Notes under the pieces: model-generated
Told to the model about the DNA's origin: nothing
Databases searched by the model: none
The model's input: only the letters and a program-made list of their open reading frames with translations
Made by a program: the position numbers and the translations under genes
Part shown: piece by piece, positions 22,086-33,771 of the stretch
Layout of the letters: each line of letters starts with the position of its first letter
Numbering within the stretch: the stretch's first letter is position 1
Source of the DNA: Nephrocerus scutellatus
Taxonomy: Eukaryota; Arthropoda; Insecta; Diptera; Pipunculidae
Length of the DNA stretch: 64,000 nt
Assembly: GCA_947095585.1 (NCBI GenBank)
Contig: OX352764.1
Location: 372,001-436,000, forward strand
Direction: 5' to 3'

Positions 22086-24239
22086 CTTTTAAATGTTTCA
22101 GGTTTGATTTGATTAAAAAAAACATCTGAATAGACAAACCGTTACGCTGTTGAAGGCAAAGGAAGGAAAGGCAAAGTTGTGTTCCCTTAACTGCGGTTTG
22201 TGTAGTTTTTCACTTCTTCCAATCAACACATTAATTGAAGACTGTACATGACTCACTGATGTCGTAAACGGCGCGCATCTATCAAGCCAGACGTTTAATT
22301 TGTAATAAAATCAGTTTTGATGTTTTTTTTTTTTTGACTTACCCCATTTCTGCAGTAAGCGATTCATTTATGAAACAACATACCTAGATAATAGGATTTA
22401 AAAAAACGATTTTTTCCACGCAGTGATAGAAGGTAAATATTTCATCGTATTACGTGTCGGGATATAAATCCAACGTTTCCATTCTTATCTGCAACATTTC
22501 ACACGGTCGTCCTTTATACCAAGGAAAAGGACGCACGATTGAAGGCAAACAAATCAAATCGAAAAAGGAAACAATTTGACCGAACCGAAAAATGCTCTCA
22601 ATTAGGCTGATGCTTCTGAAATGCATGAATCTGGATTTAAATTACTTAAACGTATAGTGTGCTACACCTACAGCTTCCATTGGGACGGAGAATAAATAAT
22701 TTTTCAGCTATTTTGACATTTTAATAATAGCCCTGGTCGTATGGATCAGCGACGATGATTGTGCGAGCCCCTGATGCGCCGTTGTGTGCGCGATGGAGAA
22801 CGCAATCAGCATCATCATCAGTGCATTTAGAGTTACGCGCCCACAGTTTAGACCAATTTTAAAAATTCGACGAATTCTGAGAAAAAACGACGTTGGAGGA
22901 GTTGAACATCAGATACATATCGGTTTTAAGACAAATATACGGTCCGACGCGGTGGCACATAAGAGCGCACGCACATTAATTATGATAATTGTTGAGTTGC
23001 TTGCTCTACTGTTCGTATGGGCATGTGAATGCGCAGCCGGTCGAAGTACATTTGAGAATTTTTGCATTCTAAGGCAACGTATACGAATACAATAGACCGA
23101 CGGTCTGAATGCTCTGGTGTGGTTTTCTTTGGATTATCACACCTACCCACTACAACTATTTATAAGGCGACATATGCACGAAACATTCCAGTTAGTTGAA
23201 GCTATTCATCTTAAATAGATGTTGTTCTCGATACTCGATTCGTGCACGCACCTGAAAGTCACTCGGTTGTAGGTTACATACGGGTATTGATTAGCAATCG
23301 GTTTCACGCCCCCTCCTATAGGGCGTTCATTCCATTTGAAGTCGTCAGTTACCTCCACGCAAAATGAAAGCTGCCTGCAGGTACGCTCAGGCCTATCAGT
23401 GCCAGCTAAATGTTTTGTGCTTTACGCGTTATATTCTTCCAATAAATTGTCCCCTTGATCTCAAATTACATTTGGTATTTTGTTGGAGGTTTACAGGTTC
23501 AACTCTCAATTAGAAACGTGCGCAGCATAATACGATTTTATGTAAATTATCTGCACACCGCCATCCGCCACATTAGGAAGAGCGACTGGTGTGTGGTCTG
23601 TTCTCTGGACACCCCGGTATGCTTGACCACAATTAATTGTTGTTTTTTTTGTCTATATTTCTAATATAAATGCATCTAATGTGGCCATTTAGCAATCTAA
23701 GAATTTTGCAGCCATAAATGGTTCCAATGCGATCTCGGGAACAATTCGAAACTGGTCAGATTGTATAACGCACTTTGTATGTGTAATACATACATTCATG
23801 TATTTCTCAGTATAAGTACCTACATATTAGGGTATTTCTCCGAAAGTTGCTACATGAACTTTGTTTTCAGCAAATTGTCTAGGATCATACAACACATCCT
23901 CCACAGATTCTATAATTTCTTTGTTCCTTTGTTGTCTGTTGTTGCCTGACTTAAATTTCTTAAATAAATTTTTTCTATATCTTATGCGAACAATTGACAA
24001 TTATTTTAAGGAATAAAAATAACCCGTAAAATGGACGGAGTTTTTAATTTTTTAATGTGTAGTTATGAGTAAGTAATATCGACCTTTTAAAACAAAGTCG
24101 AATAACGCGTAAAAAATGGAGATGTGGCCACAACACGACTTACTTTACGGACGGGCCGGAATCTTCAGTAAAGCACGATTTTTAAAGACAACAAATCCTA
24201 CTTTAATCTTTCTAAAAGACTCTTCAAATCCGGGACATC
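22086..24239. other. No gene recognised
   Basis: Mostly AT-rich single-copy-looking sequence with a T14 run near 22325. A 103-codon ORF at 22784-23095 (+) has a hydrophobic patch but no known motif. No supported feature. Confidence 0.4.
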
Positions 24240-24530
24240 AAAACTGCTCGTCGTACCAGTACTTCCATATGGATCCGAGGCTTGGGTGCTTAGCAAAAAT
24301 CAGTTGGACTTCTTAGCCGCGCTCGAGAGGATTGTCTCTCGCAGAATTGTTGACCTCGTATATAACGAAAAACGACTCCGAAGACTCCATAATGATGAGA
24401 TACATGAGCAATACCGATGTGGTCGACATCATAAAGAGAATTAAGCTAAGTAAACTCCGGTGAGCAGGACACCTAGCTCCTACGGTCATTTGCTGTAGGA
24501 TTTATTTAACACGACAGCGAGACCAATAAA
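24240..24530 (+). pseudogene. RTE-like LINE 3' coding fragment
   Basis: Homologous at nucleotide level to 40230-40530: tggatccgaggcttgggtgc, tagccgcgctcgagagg, and the region encoding RIVxxxVYNEKRLRRLHNDE. It breaks off at gacagcgagacca, where a SINE tail begins. Confidence 0.75.
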
Positions 24531-24605
24531 ATTTCAGTATCCCACCTCTCGCAAACATCTGACAAACGCCGGAGAGTAATAACTGTCATCGAAAGCTTCT
24601 CAATT
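24531..24605 (+). mobile_element. SINE tail fragment
   Basis: The sequence cacctctcgcaaacatctga followed by cgccggagagtaataac matches 7391-7445 of the complete SINE. The tRNA-like head is missing. It sits exactly at the truncation point of the RTE-like fragment. Confidence 0.65.
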
Positions 24606-26229
24606 CGAAAAGGCTTTAAATTAATTGTTCTTTCATTTAGTGGGAATAGTTGCCAGAACCTAGGCTCTGGATTACAACGGTCTGTGATGCTAAATATTAT
24701 TTTATATTATGAATCGGAAAATGATGTCATCTCAACATTACATTAAAATAAAATATTCATTGTCGATGCAGTGCGCATAAGTTGTTGCTGTTGGCTACGA
24801 TTTTAAGCCCTAAACTGCTATGAAAACACTTTCGGAATTAAATGTTCTGACACAAATTAACACTTTGTTGCAGATGAATGATGACGACCTAATTAAAAAC
24901 TGTAAAGATCTTCAAGTTTCGTTGAGCATTATATAATTATAGCTTAATAAAACCATCAGGGACTTCCATTAAGATGCACACTTTGTTTTAAAAGCTTTTT
25001 GTGTTCCATTTAAGTGCACGTTGTTTACATTGGGCCGGTTTAATGCACGGCGTACACTTAATACGTGTGTATACATTTGTTACTTGCATGCAACAAAGTA
25101 TCTAAAATGTTTGCGATCAGTTCAACTCGCTCTGTAAACGTTGTTAAGCCACGCTGTACCGCTAACCGATACGCAATAAGTACTTGCTGACGCAATTATT
25201 CGGATATATGCATGCGAGCACAAACGTCGACAGAGCTGTCAGTGTCGTTTTTTTATAGAATCTTTACATTTGCAGTTCAGAATGGATAAACTACATGCAT
25301 CAATGGATACACCAGTAGTTCTGTGTGTGCATGGGTAAGAGCTGACACCAAAAGACTCCTATTTTTTTCTATATAACTTTTCGCGAATCTTTCATGACTC
25401 CCATAAATCAAACAAGTCAATTGTCGTATATATATAATCGCATAAAAAATCTCAAGCAATCATCGAACAGAAGCACAGATTAATTTGTATCGCAAACCAA
25501 CATTTTTCCCATAAACTCGGATTTTGTTTCGGAAAATTTAATGCTAAATCGCAGATTGTCTTCTATATGATACAGATTACAGACTAGTGGATCTAGCATA
25601 CTCGTACTGAAAAGAAATTGGAAAAGTTACTAGTACATCCGAGTAGAATCATTTAATGGCTATTATGTACTTGTGTTGCGTCTTATGCGAGCGATTTATT
25701 CCTTAAGTAGAGTATCCAGAGACGATCACAATGTCAACGTATTGGTGGTACTTACAGTTCATTGCATTAGTGGTGACTGTATACAGCTTGTAAACACAGA
25801 TTCCACTTTATGTTACCCGATACTAAATGAAATCTGTTGTACAATCGGATACAGTAAAACATCGATGCCAAATTTCGTTGGAAATGAATTGCAGTTGAAT
25901 GAAATGTCTTTGGATTAACGTTAACACCGCCAACAGAGGGCATAATTCCACAGTCCTCTTCGGATAGGGATTAGTTATACGACAGTCAACGTCCATCTTA
26001 CACAGATGTGCCAGTGTAGTCAATGGTTAGAGCAGGGCCCATCTTATATCCCTGCCGATCTTTGGTTTACGATAACCGTTTGAGACATGCAACTCCACAT
26101 AGAGGACATACTCGCACTGGTTACATCAGGGGATACTGACGTACCAAAGAAATTGGTAACACCAGGGGTGGCTGATGTACAAATTCTAGTGCTCTACCCG
26201 CATTTGGGTAGTAAACCACCAGCCACCAC
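24606..26229. other. No gene recognised
   Basis: An 81-codon ORF at 25673-25918 (+) and others lack motifs. The part from 25920 may be decayed LINE sequence, but I cannot place it. Confidence 0.35.
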
Positions 26230-26410
26230 CAAGGAAATCAACCTCATCCGTGGGCTTCAACCAACTCCCGTAGTACCAACGCGACCATGGTGAGATCTGA
26301 CATCAAAGGCCTCAGTTTGTACAGTTTAAGTGCCTGGGCGTAGCAAAGCTAACCCTGGCAGCACATCATCCGGAACTTCGAACTCAATCATTTGTCACTA
26401 AGATAAATTG
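26230..26410 (+). repeat. Copy of an unnamed dispersed module
   Basis: Phrases actcccgtagtaccaacgcg, gatctgacatcaaaggcc and ccctggcagcacatcatccg match the reverse complement of 21310-21430 and, less well, 21170-21280. The module is thus present three times in the window, in both orientations. It may be LINE-derived. Confidence 0.55.
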
Positions 26411-26672
26411 CTATCATAGGTCGTCTTGCATCTGTACGAATAGGCTGTTAAATACGAAGACAGGGCCCTTCTAGACATTCTTAGTACTAGCAGCAGCCTT
26501 GCCCTATTTATCTGCGCGTTTACCAAGTATCAAACCCATATCGATGAAGTATGATACAGAGTGGTCCCCTCGGGGTGAATTGCAGTTGAATATTGAATTT
26601 CAACTGCACTGTACTCATCGACATATGCAGTACCCAACTACGATTGAATTTGTGTTCAGCCTACCTGCGAAT

Positions 26673-26846
26673 GTTTTTTTTTTAAATTCTCTCTATAACT
26701 TCGCATGCCCGTGGCTGGCTGGCTGGTAAAATCTTGTGATCAATTTTAAACCCACTTCCTAAAGCCCGTTCTTATTAAAACTTTTCACACATGTGTATCT
26801 CCGATTATAACACTTTCTATTAAAATTTGGAGCACCTCGAGCCTCG
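26673..26846 (+). mobile_element. Dispersed non-autonomous repeat, partial copy
   Basis: Contains aaattctctctataacttcg, catgcccgtggctggctgg, ttcacacatgtgtatctccg and aacactttctattaaaattt. These match 48582-48735 and the reverse complement of 50905-51078. The copy ends near 26846, where LINE sequence begins. Confidence 0.65.
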
Positions 26847-27880
26847 TAGTCGAGGATATATACAGGCGGCCCTGAGGGATTTATTGGATGAAATCAGACA
26901 TACATCGTCCGCATAAGCTTGTATGTGTATATCTAACTGACCAACTTCTTCGAGCAAAGAATCGACGACAAGACACCATAGAAGCGGCGAAAGGAATCTA
27001 CCTTATGGGCACCCCTTGGCCACTTCGACCGTAACTTTATCATCCCTATTCTCGCCTGTCTGAAGAAGCTAGCATGTAGTGAATCCATCTAGTTAAGGTG
27101 GGTTCTACTCCACGCCTCTCAGCAAAGTTGCACATCGAGTCAAGGTAGCGTTGTCAAAAGCTCCCTCAATATCAATAAACACCCCTATAGTGAGTGCTCA
27201 GTTTATTATGCTCTTTTCCATCCTGAAAACAAGATCATGAAAAGCACTCTCACAGGATTTACCACGCTGATAGGCGTTATTCACATTTAAGGGACTTCTT
27301 TTGAGCATACATTCGACCTAATATACAAGCGTTAAAGACCTTTCAGCACAAATGATGAAAGTCTGATTGGTCTGAAGCTTTTAGGTAGTGAGTAGTCGCT
27401 TTTGCCGAGATAAAAGCTACTCTAACATTACATAAACATGTAGGAACATACCCGAAGGCCAAACCAGATGTATATATCAATTTTAGCTATAGCGTCTATA
27501 CCACCATCAATACCACCATGTTTCAGCATTATTTGGTATATACCATCTGGACCTGGTGCTTTAAAATCCTTGAAGGACGGAATAGAGAATTCTATTGCCT
27601 TCGACTTAGCAGCCTTTCCTGCTACATACCAATCATATCTGGTGTCATTTCTGACATCTGGAGCAAAGTTGGCACTATTAGTCTCCCTTAGTACTCTGCT
27701 TCCTGGGAAGTGAGTCTGGAGTAAAATGTCATTGACCTCCTGCATAGAGTTAGTGAAAGTGCCATCAGATTTCCTGAGTGAGTTGAGTTTAGCTCTCTTG
27801 TCTTTCTGAAAGATTTAGCAGAGCCTTGCCGTCATGATTACTTCATACATCAACTTAACCGTACATGTGTAATCTAGATT
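26847..27880 (-). pseudogene. I-like LINE reverse transcriptase fragment
   Basis: Minus strand, from 27880 down: MQEVNDILLQTHFPGSR, then SFKDFKAPGPDGIYQIML (27745-27428), then FRPIRLSSFVLKGL, a region corresponding to the primer-grip/box A area, and finally decayed box C near 26910. This is the order of a single RT domain. Many stops are present. It differs in sequence from the 8.9/34/59 kb family. Confidence 0.75.
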
Positions 27881-27924
27881 ATCAGTGCGGTGAGAAAATT
27901 TCGTGTGTTTTAGACGCGTTGGGT

Positions 27925-27985
27925 ATCCCCGTGTTCTCCGAGTGGGAGCCAATGGTTCTAACCACTGCACCACCGACACTGCATC
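27925..27985 (-). other. tRNA-like sequence with A box only
   Basis: The minus strand reads ggtggtgcagtggttagaac, which includes a perfect A-box match (tggtgcagtgg). The expected B box is not recognisable downstream. It may be a SINE or tRNA relic of a second type. Confidence 0.3.
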
Positions 27986-29424
27986 CAGTGGCATTCATAA
28001 GTGCGCACAAGCCGGCAATTGCATACTTGAGTTGTCAAAATTCATATCATTCGCATGAAAAACATTCCTAATTTTTGCTTGCAGATCCCAACATCCAACG
28101 AAATAAATTCGCTTCAATACTCCTTAGCTTCGTTCACTGACATTTCGGTCCACGCACGCCGTAGACAGTGCAGAGAAGGAACGAATGGAACTATCACACA
28201 TTAATGCCCACATTTTACGCAGGTCTTTCAAGTGGCATTCATTAGTATCTATATATACACACACGCACGCAAGGAAGGGAATTAAATAAGCGATCTTCGA
28301 TACCCAGCTTACCTTTAAATTGCAATCCATTTCATATGAATGTAATCCGTGTTTACCAAAAAGCAACACTGTATGGTCCGGTTCACCTTCATTTCATTCC
28401 ATTATTTGCGAGTCACAAAAAACAATTTCCAACTTAAATGACACCTTTCCACAACGAAATGACGAGGTTACACATTCATCTAAAATTCCATAAAGACTTT
28501 AACGAGTGATACAAAAATAAAATTTGCCAAAAAATGAGTACTCGCGTAAAAATGCCGTACGCCAGCCCAACCTATGTCACATAATATAATATATGTAAGT
28601 ATGATGTCTCGAACAGAGGGAAACGCCAAGTCCATAAATGCTCTTAAATTACTACTACATTACTTGGCTATCTCTAAAGAGCCATCTTATCGTCTTATCA
28701 TCTAATAAGGAAGCTTATTGTTCGTATGCGTCAAGGCAACGTTTTTGAATGTTGACAGGTACGACTCGTAGATGTATCGCACTTTCCACCGCACACTTTT
28801 TAATCAAGATCACATAATTTTTGGGCCGTTGACGCTTACAGAGGCTCGTGCAGCCGTCGCGTATGGCATCAGATATTTCTTATTATTGGGTGCGCACAAT
28901 TGCGGTCATAAGTTTTTGCTTTTGCACGCGTAAGAGTACTTGGAAGATAAATGACAACAACTGGTGAACGGTACTGCCAATAAAAGCGTCGTTAACCGGT
29001 GAGTCACATTCATCGTTGCTGAGCACAGCCGTCCCTCAATAAACATTCGCCGCAATCTGCAACCACCGGTAGCAGTGTCGTACTCTGTACTCGCAGTTAT
29101 TGCTTTCGATTTAGTGGAAACTCATCTCCTCGATACATCATACATCTGATTCAGAGCATAGGTAGGAGTACCAAGTTTTGGTTTACTCCACGACATTGCT
29201 TAAAATTCTATGTAGTTATCTGTGTAATAATTCAAAAAAAAAATTAGATAATGTCAGTACTTTAAGCATTAATTATAAGGTTTTTCTAATCGAAAATGTT
29301 TTTTTAAATAAAATATATATTAATTATAGAACTAAGATATAAAAGATAAAAATATCTAAAATTAATGGCAAAATATTTGGTGTCCGGATACCGAAACTAA
29401 AAATTTATAATATTAAGAAAGAAC
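27986..29424. other. No gene recognised
   Basis: AT-rich non-coding sequence. No repeat, RNA or ORF is supported. Confidence 0.4.
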
Positions 29425-30540
29425 AGTTCACCGGCGAAAGAAAGCAGCCTGGGAGAAGAATCTCGTCCGTGAACTAAAACAGTACAGAGATCGAGGACCG
29501 CACCAGGCGCGGAAGTTCTACCAAAGAGTCCGCGGTATGAGACAATATACACCGGGCACCGGCACTTACTGCAAAGACAAAGAGAGTAATCTGATCGCCG
29601 AGCTCAAAGGCATCTAAGAGCGATGGGAAGAAATTTCACTGCTAAATGGCCAGCTAACTGAGCAAATGGAGACTCCACCAATGACCGACGACCATAGTAC
29701 CAAGCATAGACGAAGTTAGCAGAGCGATAAATCGACTCAAAAATAATAAGGTCCCGGGATCAGATGGTATCCCAGGGGAGCTAATAAGGTCAGGAGGGTC
29801 CGCAACACATCAAGTAATTCATGAAATAATAGTGAAAGTATGGGAGGAAGAAGCTATGCCAAACGACTGGCGAAGAGGTATGCTTTGCCCAATACATAAG
29901 ACAGGAGATATGACAACATGCAGAAATTATCGTGGTATAACGTTGTTGAGTATCGCGTACAAGATTTTGTCCTCTATCCTTTAAGACAGGATATCCCCAT
30001 GCTCTAAAGTCATCATTGATCCATACCAGTGCGGCTTCATCCCAGGCAAATCAACAACTGATCAGATTTACACAGAAGCTTTCATCCAGATCGAGTGGGC
30101 GGCTCGAAATAAATGAGAGCAAAACAAAGTATATGGTGGCCACGTCTGCGAGTAGAAGATCCAACATTGGTCCCGCAACTAAAATAGTGGAGTGCGAATT
30201 TGAAGTAGTTCAATACTTTAACTATCTCGGGTCAATTGTAGCAGATGATAACAGCATGGACCCAGAAATACGCGCACGGCTGCTCAAAGCCAACAAAGCC
30301 TAATTTAGTCTGTCAAGACTTTTAAAATCCAGGAATTTAACCATATAACGTCCAAGCTACTGGTGTATAAGAGAGAGAGAGAAGAGAAAAGACTTACGGA
30401 GAATTGTTGGCCCCGTATGTAAGGAAGGAAGATTCCGGAGACTCTATAATGATCAGATCTACGAGCGTTACCGCGATGTCGAAACTGGATGACATCGGAT
30501 TGGTTGAGAGATTTTTTGGGGGAGGCTATTTGCGTACATT
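29425..30540 (+). pseudogene. RTE-like LINE, 5'-truncated copy
   Basis: Starts at cagttcaccggcgaaagaaa, the same point as the copy at 39.46 kb. Translated pieces include NKVPGSDGIPGELI, TCRNYRGITLLS, NESKTKYMVATS, NYLGSIVADDNSMDPEIRA and LRRIVGPVC. The YADD box is lost in an internal deletion around 30090. A GA-rich run interrupts the sequence near 30370. It ends at a degenerate version of the family's 3' region. Non-functional. Confidence 0.85.
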
Positions 30541-33257
30541 TGTATCTCCGATTAGAGAATTTACAGGAAATAAGCAATCAAAGAAGCTGAAAGCATCAGC
30601 AAGGGTAGAGCAGTAGTCGGCAAGGAGATCATATTGAAATGGTTCAGAGAACTTCAGGTCTATGTCGAAGGCATCAGGAGCTCATAATGGATGACCCTTC
30701 AAGAATACTAAATAGTGAAGAAAGATGCTTTTGTTTTGGCTCGAATACTGGAAAAGTCATAGCTCCCAAATGTTACGTAAATATATAACAAATTTGTGCT
30801 GTTTTTCAGTAGATGGAAATGTTGGTATTTCCATACGTACGTCCAACAATATTATAGATAGCTTTCCGGATTTCCGGATGGTTTTTAGGAAAAAGTAAAA
30901 ACCGATAGATGCGGAACGAAACATTATTTGACTATGTCGCAAACGGTGTACATTAAACGTTTATTTGCATGTAATATTTATAATTTACACACAGTCATTC
31001 AACTATTTCTCGTCCTATAAATGTTACAAAAAGTATGTCTACACTTTTTGAAACATTAGCTGTTTCCTTTGTAGTATAAAAATGATTTAAAGTAAAGTTT
31101 AGTAAATGTGTTAACTTTTGGATACTACCTTTCCGGTAGTACCTTTACCCTACTACTATTAGTTTCCTTGGCTCAAAAGACATTCAATTTTGACTTTGAC
31201 AGCAGAACAAAATGCGGAGAACACAATAGAGAAAAATACTAAACCGATTCTGAAACTCTTTTTTAGTCGAAGCTTAATATAAATTGCCAGTATCCACATG
31301 AATGCTTTGGAAACAGCAAAACCCACAATTATCGGAATTTCCAAGTGTTCGACACATGCATGTATACAAAAACACTTCAAAATGTTGGGCCATCAGGTCA
31401 GATGCGCACATATAAACACCTTGCATTTATTACTACAAGTAGGTACCACACAGAAGACAAAATCACTCAATCGCAATACTCGGCTTGACTGATGGGCTTA
31501 TAATATTAGTCATTAGTCAAGCTTCATGTGATGTGCTATTAGCATTCAAAATAGATAATTATGCATTGACATCTTCTATTTTGTTTCTCTCAATACTCCA
31601 ACGCCTACGCTGTGTCTAGCACAATAGCTACAGGAGACAACACCCAGTTTGTCCATCATGTTTGCTAATATTTCGAACGTGTCATCAGTGTCATTCACAT
31701 TCTCAAATACAACAAAATGACAGCAGAAAGGTTAACACGTCAAACCACCCACTTAAATCAGTTACGAAAATGAAAATTAATGATGATGCGATTCTTCCTT
31801 GGTGGAGGTTCCAAAAATGCAAAACTTAAAAAATTGTAAATAACAAAAAAAAAACAATTTTTTGATTTTGATTTCTTCAAGTTTGATTTTTATTAAAACT
31901 GCTTTAACGGTATATAATAAAAATACATATAAAACTCTATATATGAAGGTATTTATAAATAATTTTTACAAGCTTACGTTTAAAGTTTCATTATTTATAT
32001 AGATATTTCTTTTTTAAATTTTAAATTTTTATTTATGCTGAGCTTATCATTTGTTTTAAATACATAGATACATAATAAAATTAGATGAATTTTTTAATCG
32101 AGTTATTGCCACAATGATTTAATTTGAGTTATACTTAAAACGGAAATCTCCCTAAATTAGTAACAGACAGACATAAAAGAAGAAAAAAAAAACCATTTCA
32201 TTTTTTGAGAACGAAACATTCATCTTATTCTAGGCAGGATATGGCAGTTGTTGTTGCTAGGAAATTGGTATTGGATAATAACTGGTGGTGTATCTGAAAT
32301 TTGTGAGATGCAAATGCGTACACCTTTGAAAATTTAATAGGACTGCTTGTGTTTGTGTGTGTGTGGGTGGGACCTTTTGGATTATCAGTTCAAAGGCTAA
32401 TTGAAGTTGCACCGGTCGCACTTACATTAAGTTCGTTTTGTTGAATGCTTCTTTAAAGAAAGACCAAAAAGTCCACGCTTAATTGATCTTTCGCATCAGT
32501 CCAAAACGTCCATAAGTAAATGTATCTGAAGCCTTACCTCTGCGCGGTAATAGTTTAGTAGTAACATATGTATATAGTATGCTAGGTATCTGATGTAATC
32601 TGGTGATTGGTTTCTGGTGTCTGAATTCAAACACAAAGCCATCAGGGAGGGTTGCGATGATAGCTTAGCATGCGCGCCCAGTTGTATCCATGTGAATCGT
32701 TCTGAAAATAAGACAATCATCCGATTTTTTGTTAATGTTAACTACAACACCAACAACAGTTTCTGTTGGTTGTCGTCGTACACAAATAAGTGCGCCTTTT
32801 AAGAGGATGTAGGACGAAATGGAAATTAATTGGACGAAAAAATGAAAAGTTTTTTACTTTCTTACATATGTGCGTGCAAATATACAAACAGTAACAGAAG
32901 GATAAAATTTGGATGTACCTTTTTTTTTGTTTATTTCAAATTACAATTTGATTAGATACTAAAATTGGAATGTTAAAAAAGTGTTTGTTGCTTGCAATAA
33001 AAGTGCATTCGTGTTTTATCGTATATGTACAAATTATGATTGTGTGTGAGTGTGTGTGCGATTTTTGTGTATAAAATAATTTCTATTACTAAGCTCATTA
33101 CAATATTCATACATTTTAGAATCAAAACACGAAGGCGGGACCACCTCTTTTTGATCGTCAAAGTCAAAGTTTTTCGATCCACGCGTGCATTCACCAGTCC
33201 ATCTTATGGAAATGAAGAAGGGACGCATTTAGACTTTGTCCTTTTTCATTTATTTAT

Positions 33258-33298
33258 TATGTATGCATGTATGTATATATGTATGTATGTATGTATAT
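33258..33298. repeat. (ATGT)n microsatellite
   Basis: Imperfect atgtatgtatgt repeat of about 40 bp. Confidence 0.9.
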
Positions 33299-33581
33299 TG
33301 TAAAATGAACAGCAGGTGCGCTCTTGCTAATGTGTTTTTCCTACTAAATACTAAATGTTACTGCTGCAGCGAGGCTGCGCTTAACTCAATCACCAAACGC
33401 ATCACCACATTTTCCTTTTAAGATTTGGTCGGTCACTTCTTACAATAATTAACAGCAACAAATAACGTTCTTGAAGCATTCTTTTGTTCCCTTGTCTTTT
33501 GATTACATTGGTTTATTTAATTCTTTTGTTTTTTTAAATCTAATTTCTATAAATAATTTTTCGTCTCTTAGGATTTCCGCA

Positions 33582-33608
33582 ATTGTTTGTTTGTTTGTTT
33601 GTTTGTTT
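33582..33608. repeat. (GTTT)n microsatellite
   Basis: Five to six tandem GTTT units. Confidence 0.9.
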
Positions 33609-33771
33609 TTATATACTCGTATGTGCTGTATATATGTATGTGTATAACTGGGAAAAATCAACACCACCTTCACCATTACAGAGAGAGATCAGTGTTCACA
33701 TCAGTGTTCATATAGGAGCAGTAGTAGTAGAGTGCGTATACCACAAGAGTGTATTAATGCAAACGAAGCGC

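Larger units (their letters stand above)
30541..33771. other. 3' flank of drm, no further gene recognised
   Basis: Contains short simple repeats: GTGT near 32350, an ATGT/TATG run at 33258-33298 and a GTTT run at 33582-33608. ORFs lack motifs. The part nearest 33771 should hold the drm 3' UTR, but I could not fix its polyadenylation site. Confidence 0.4.
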
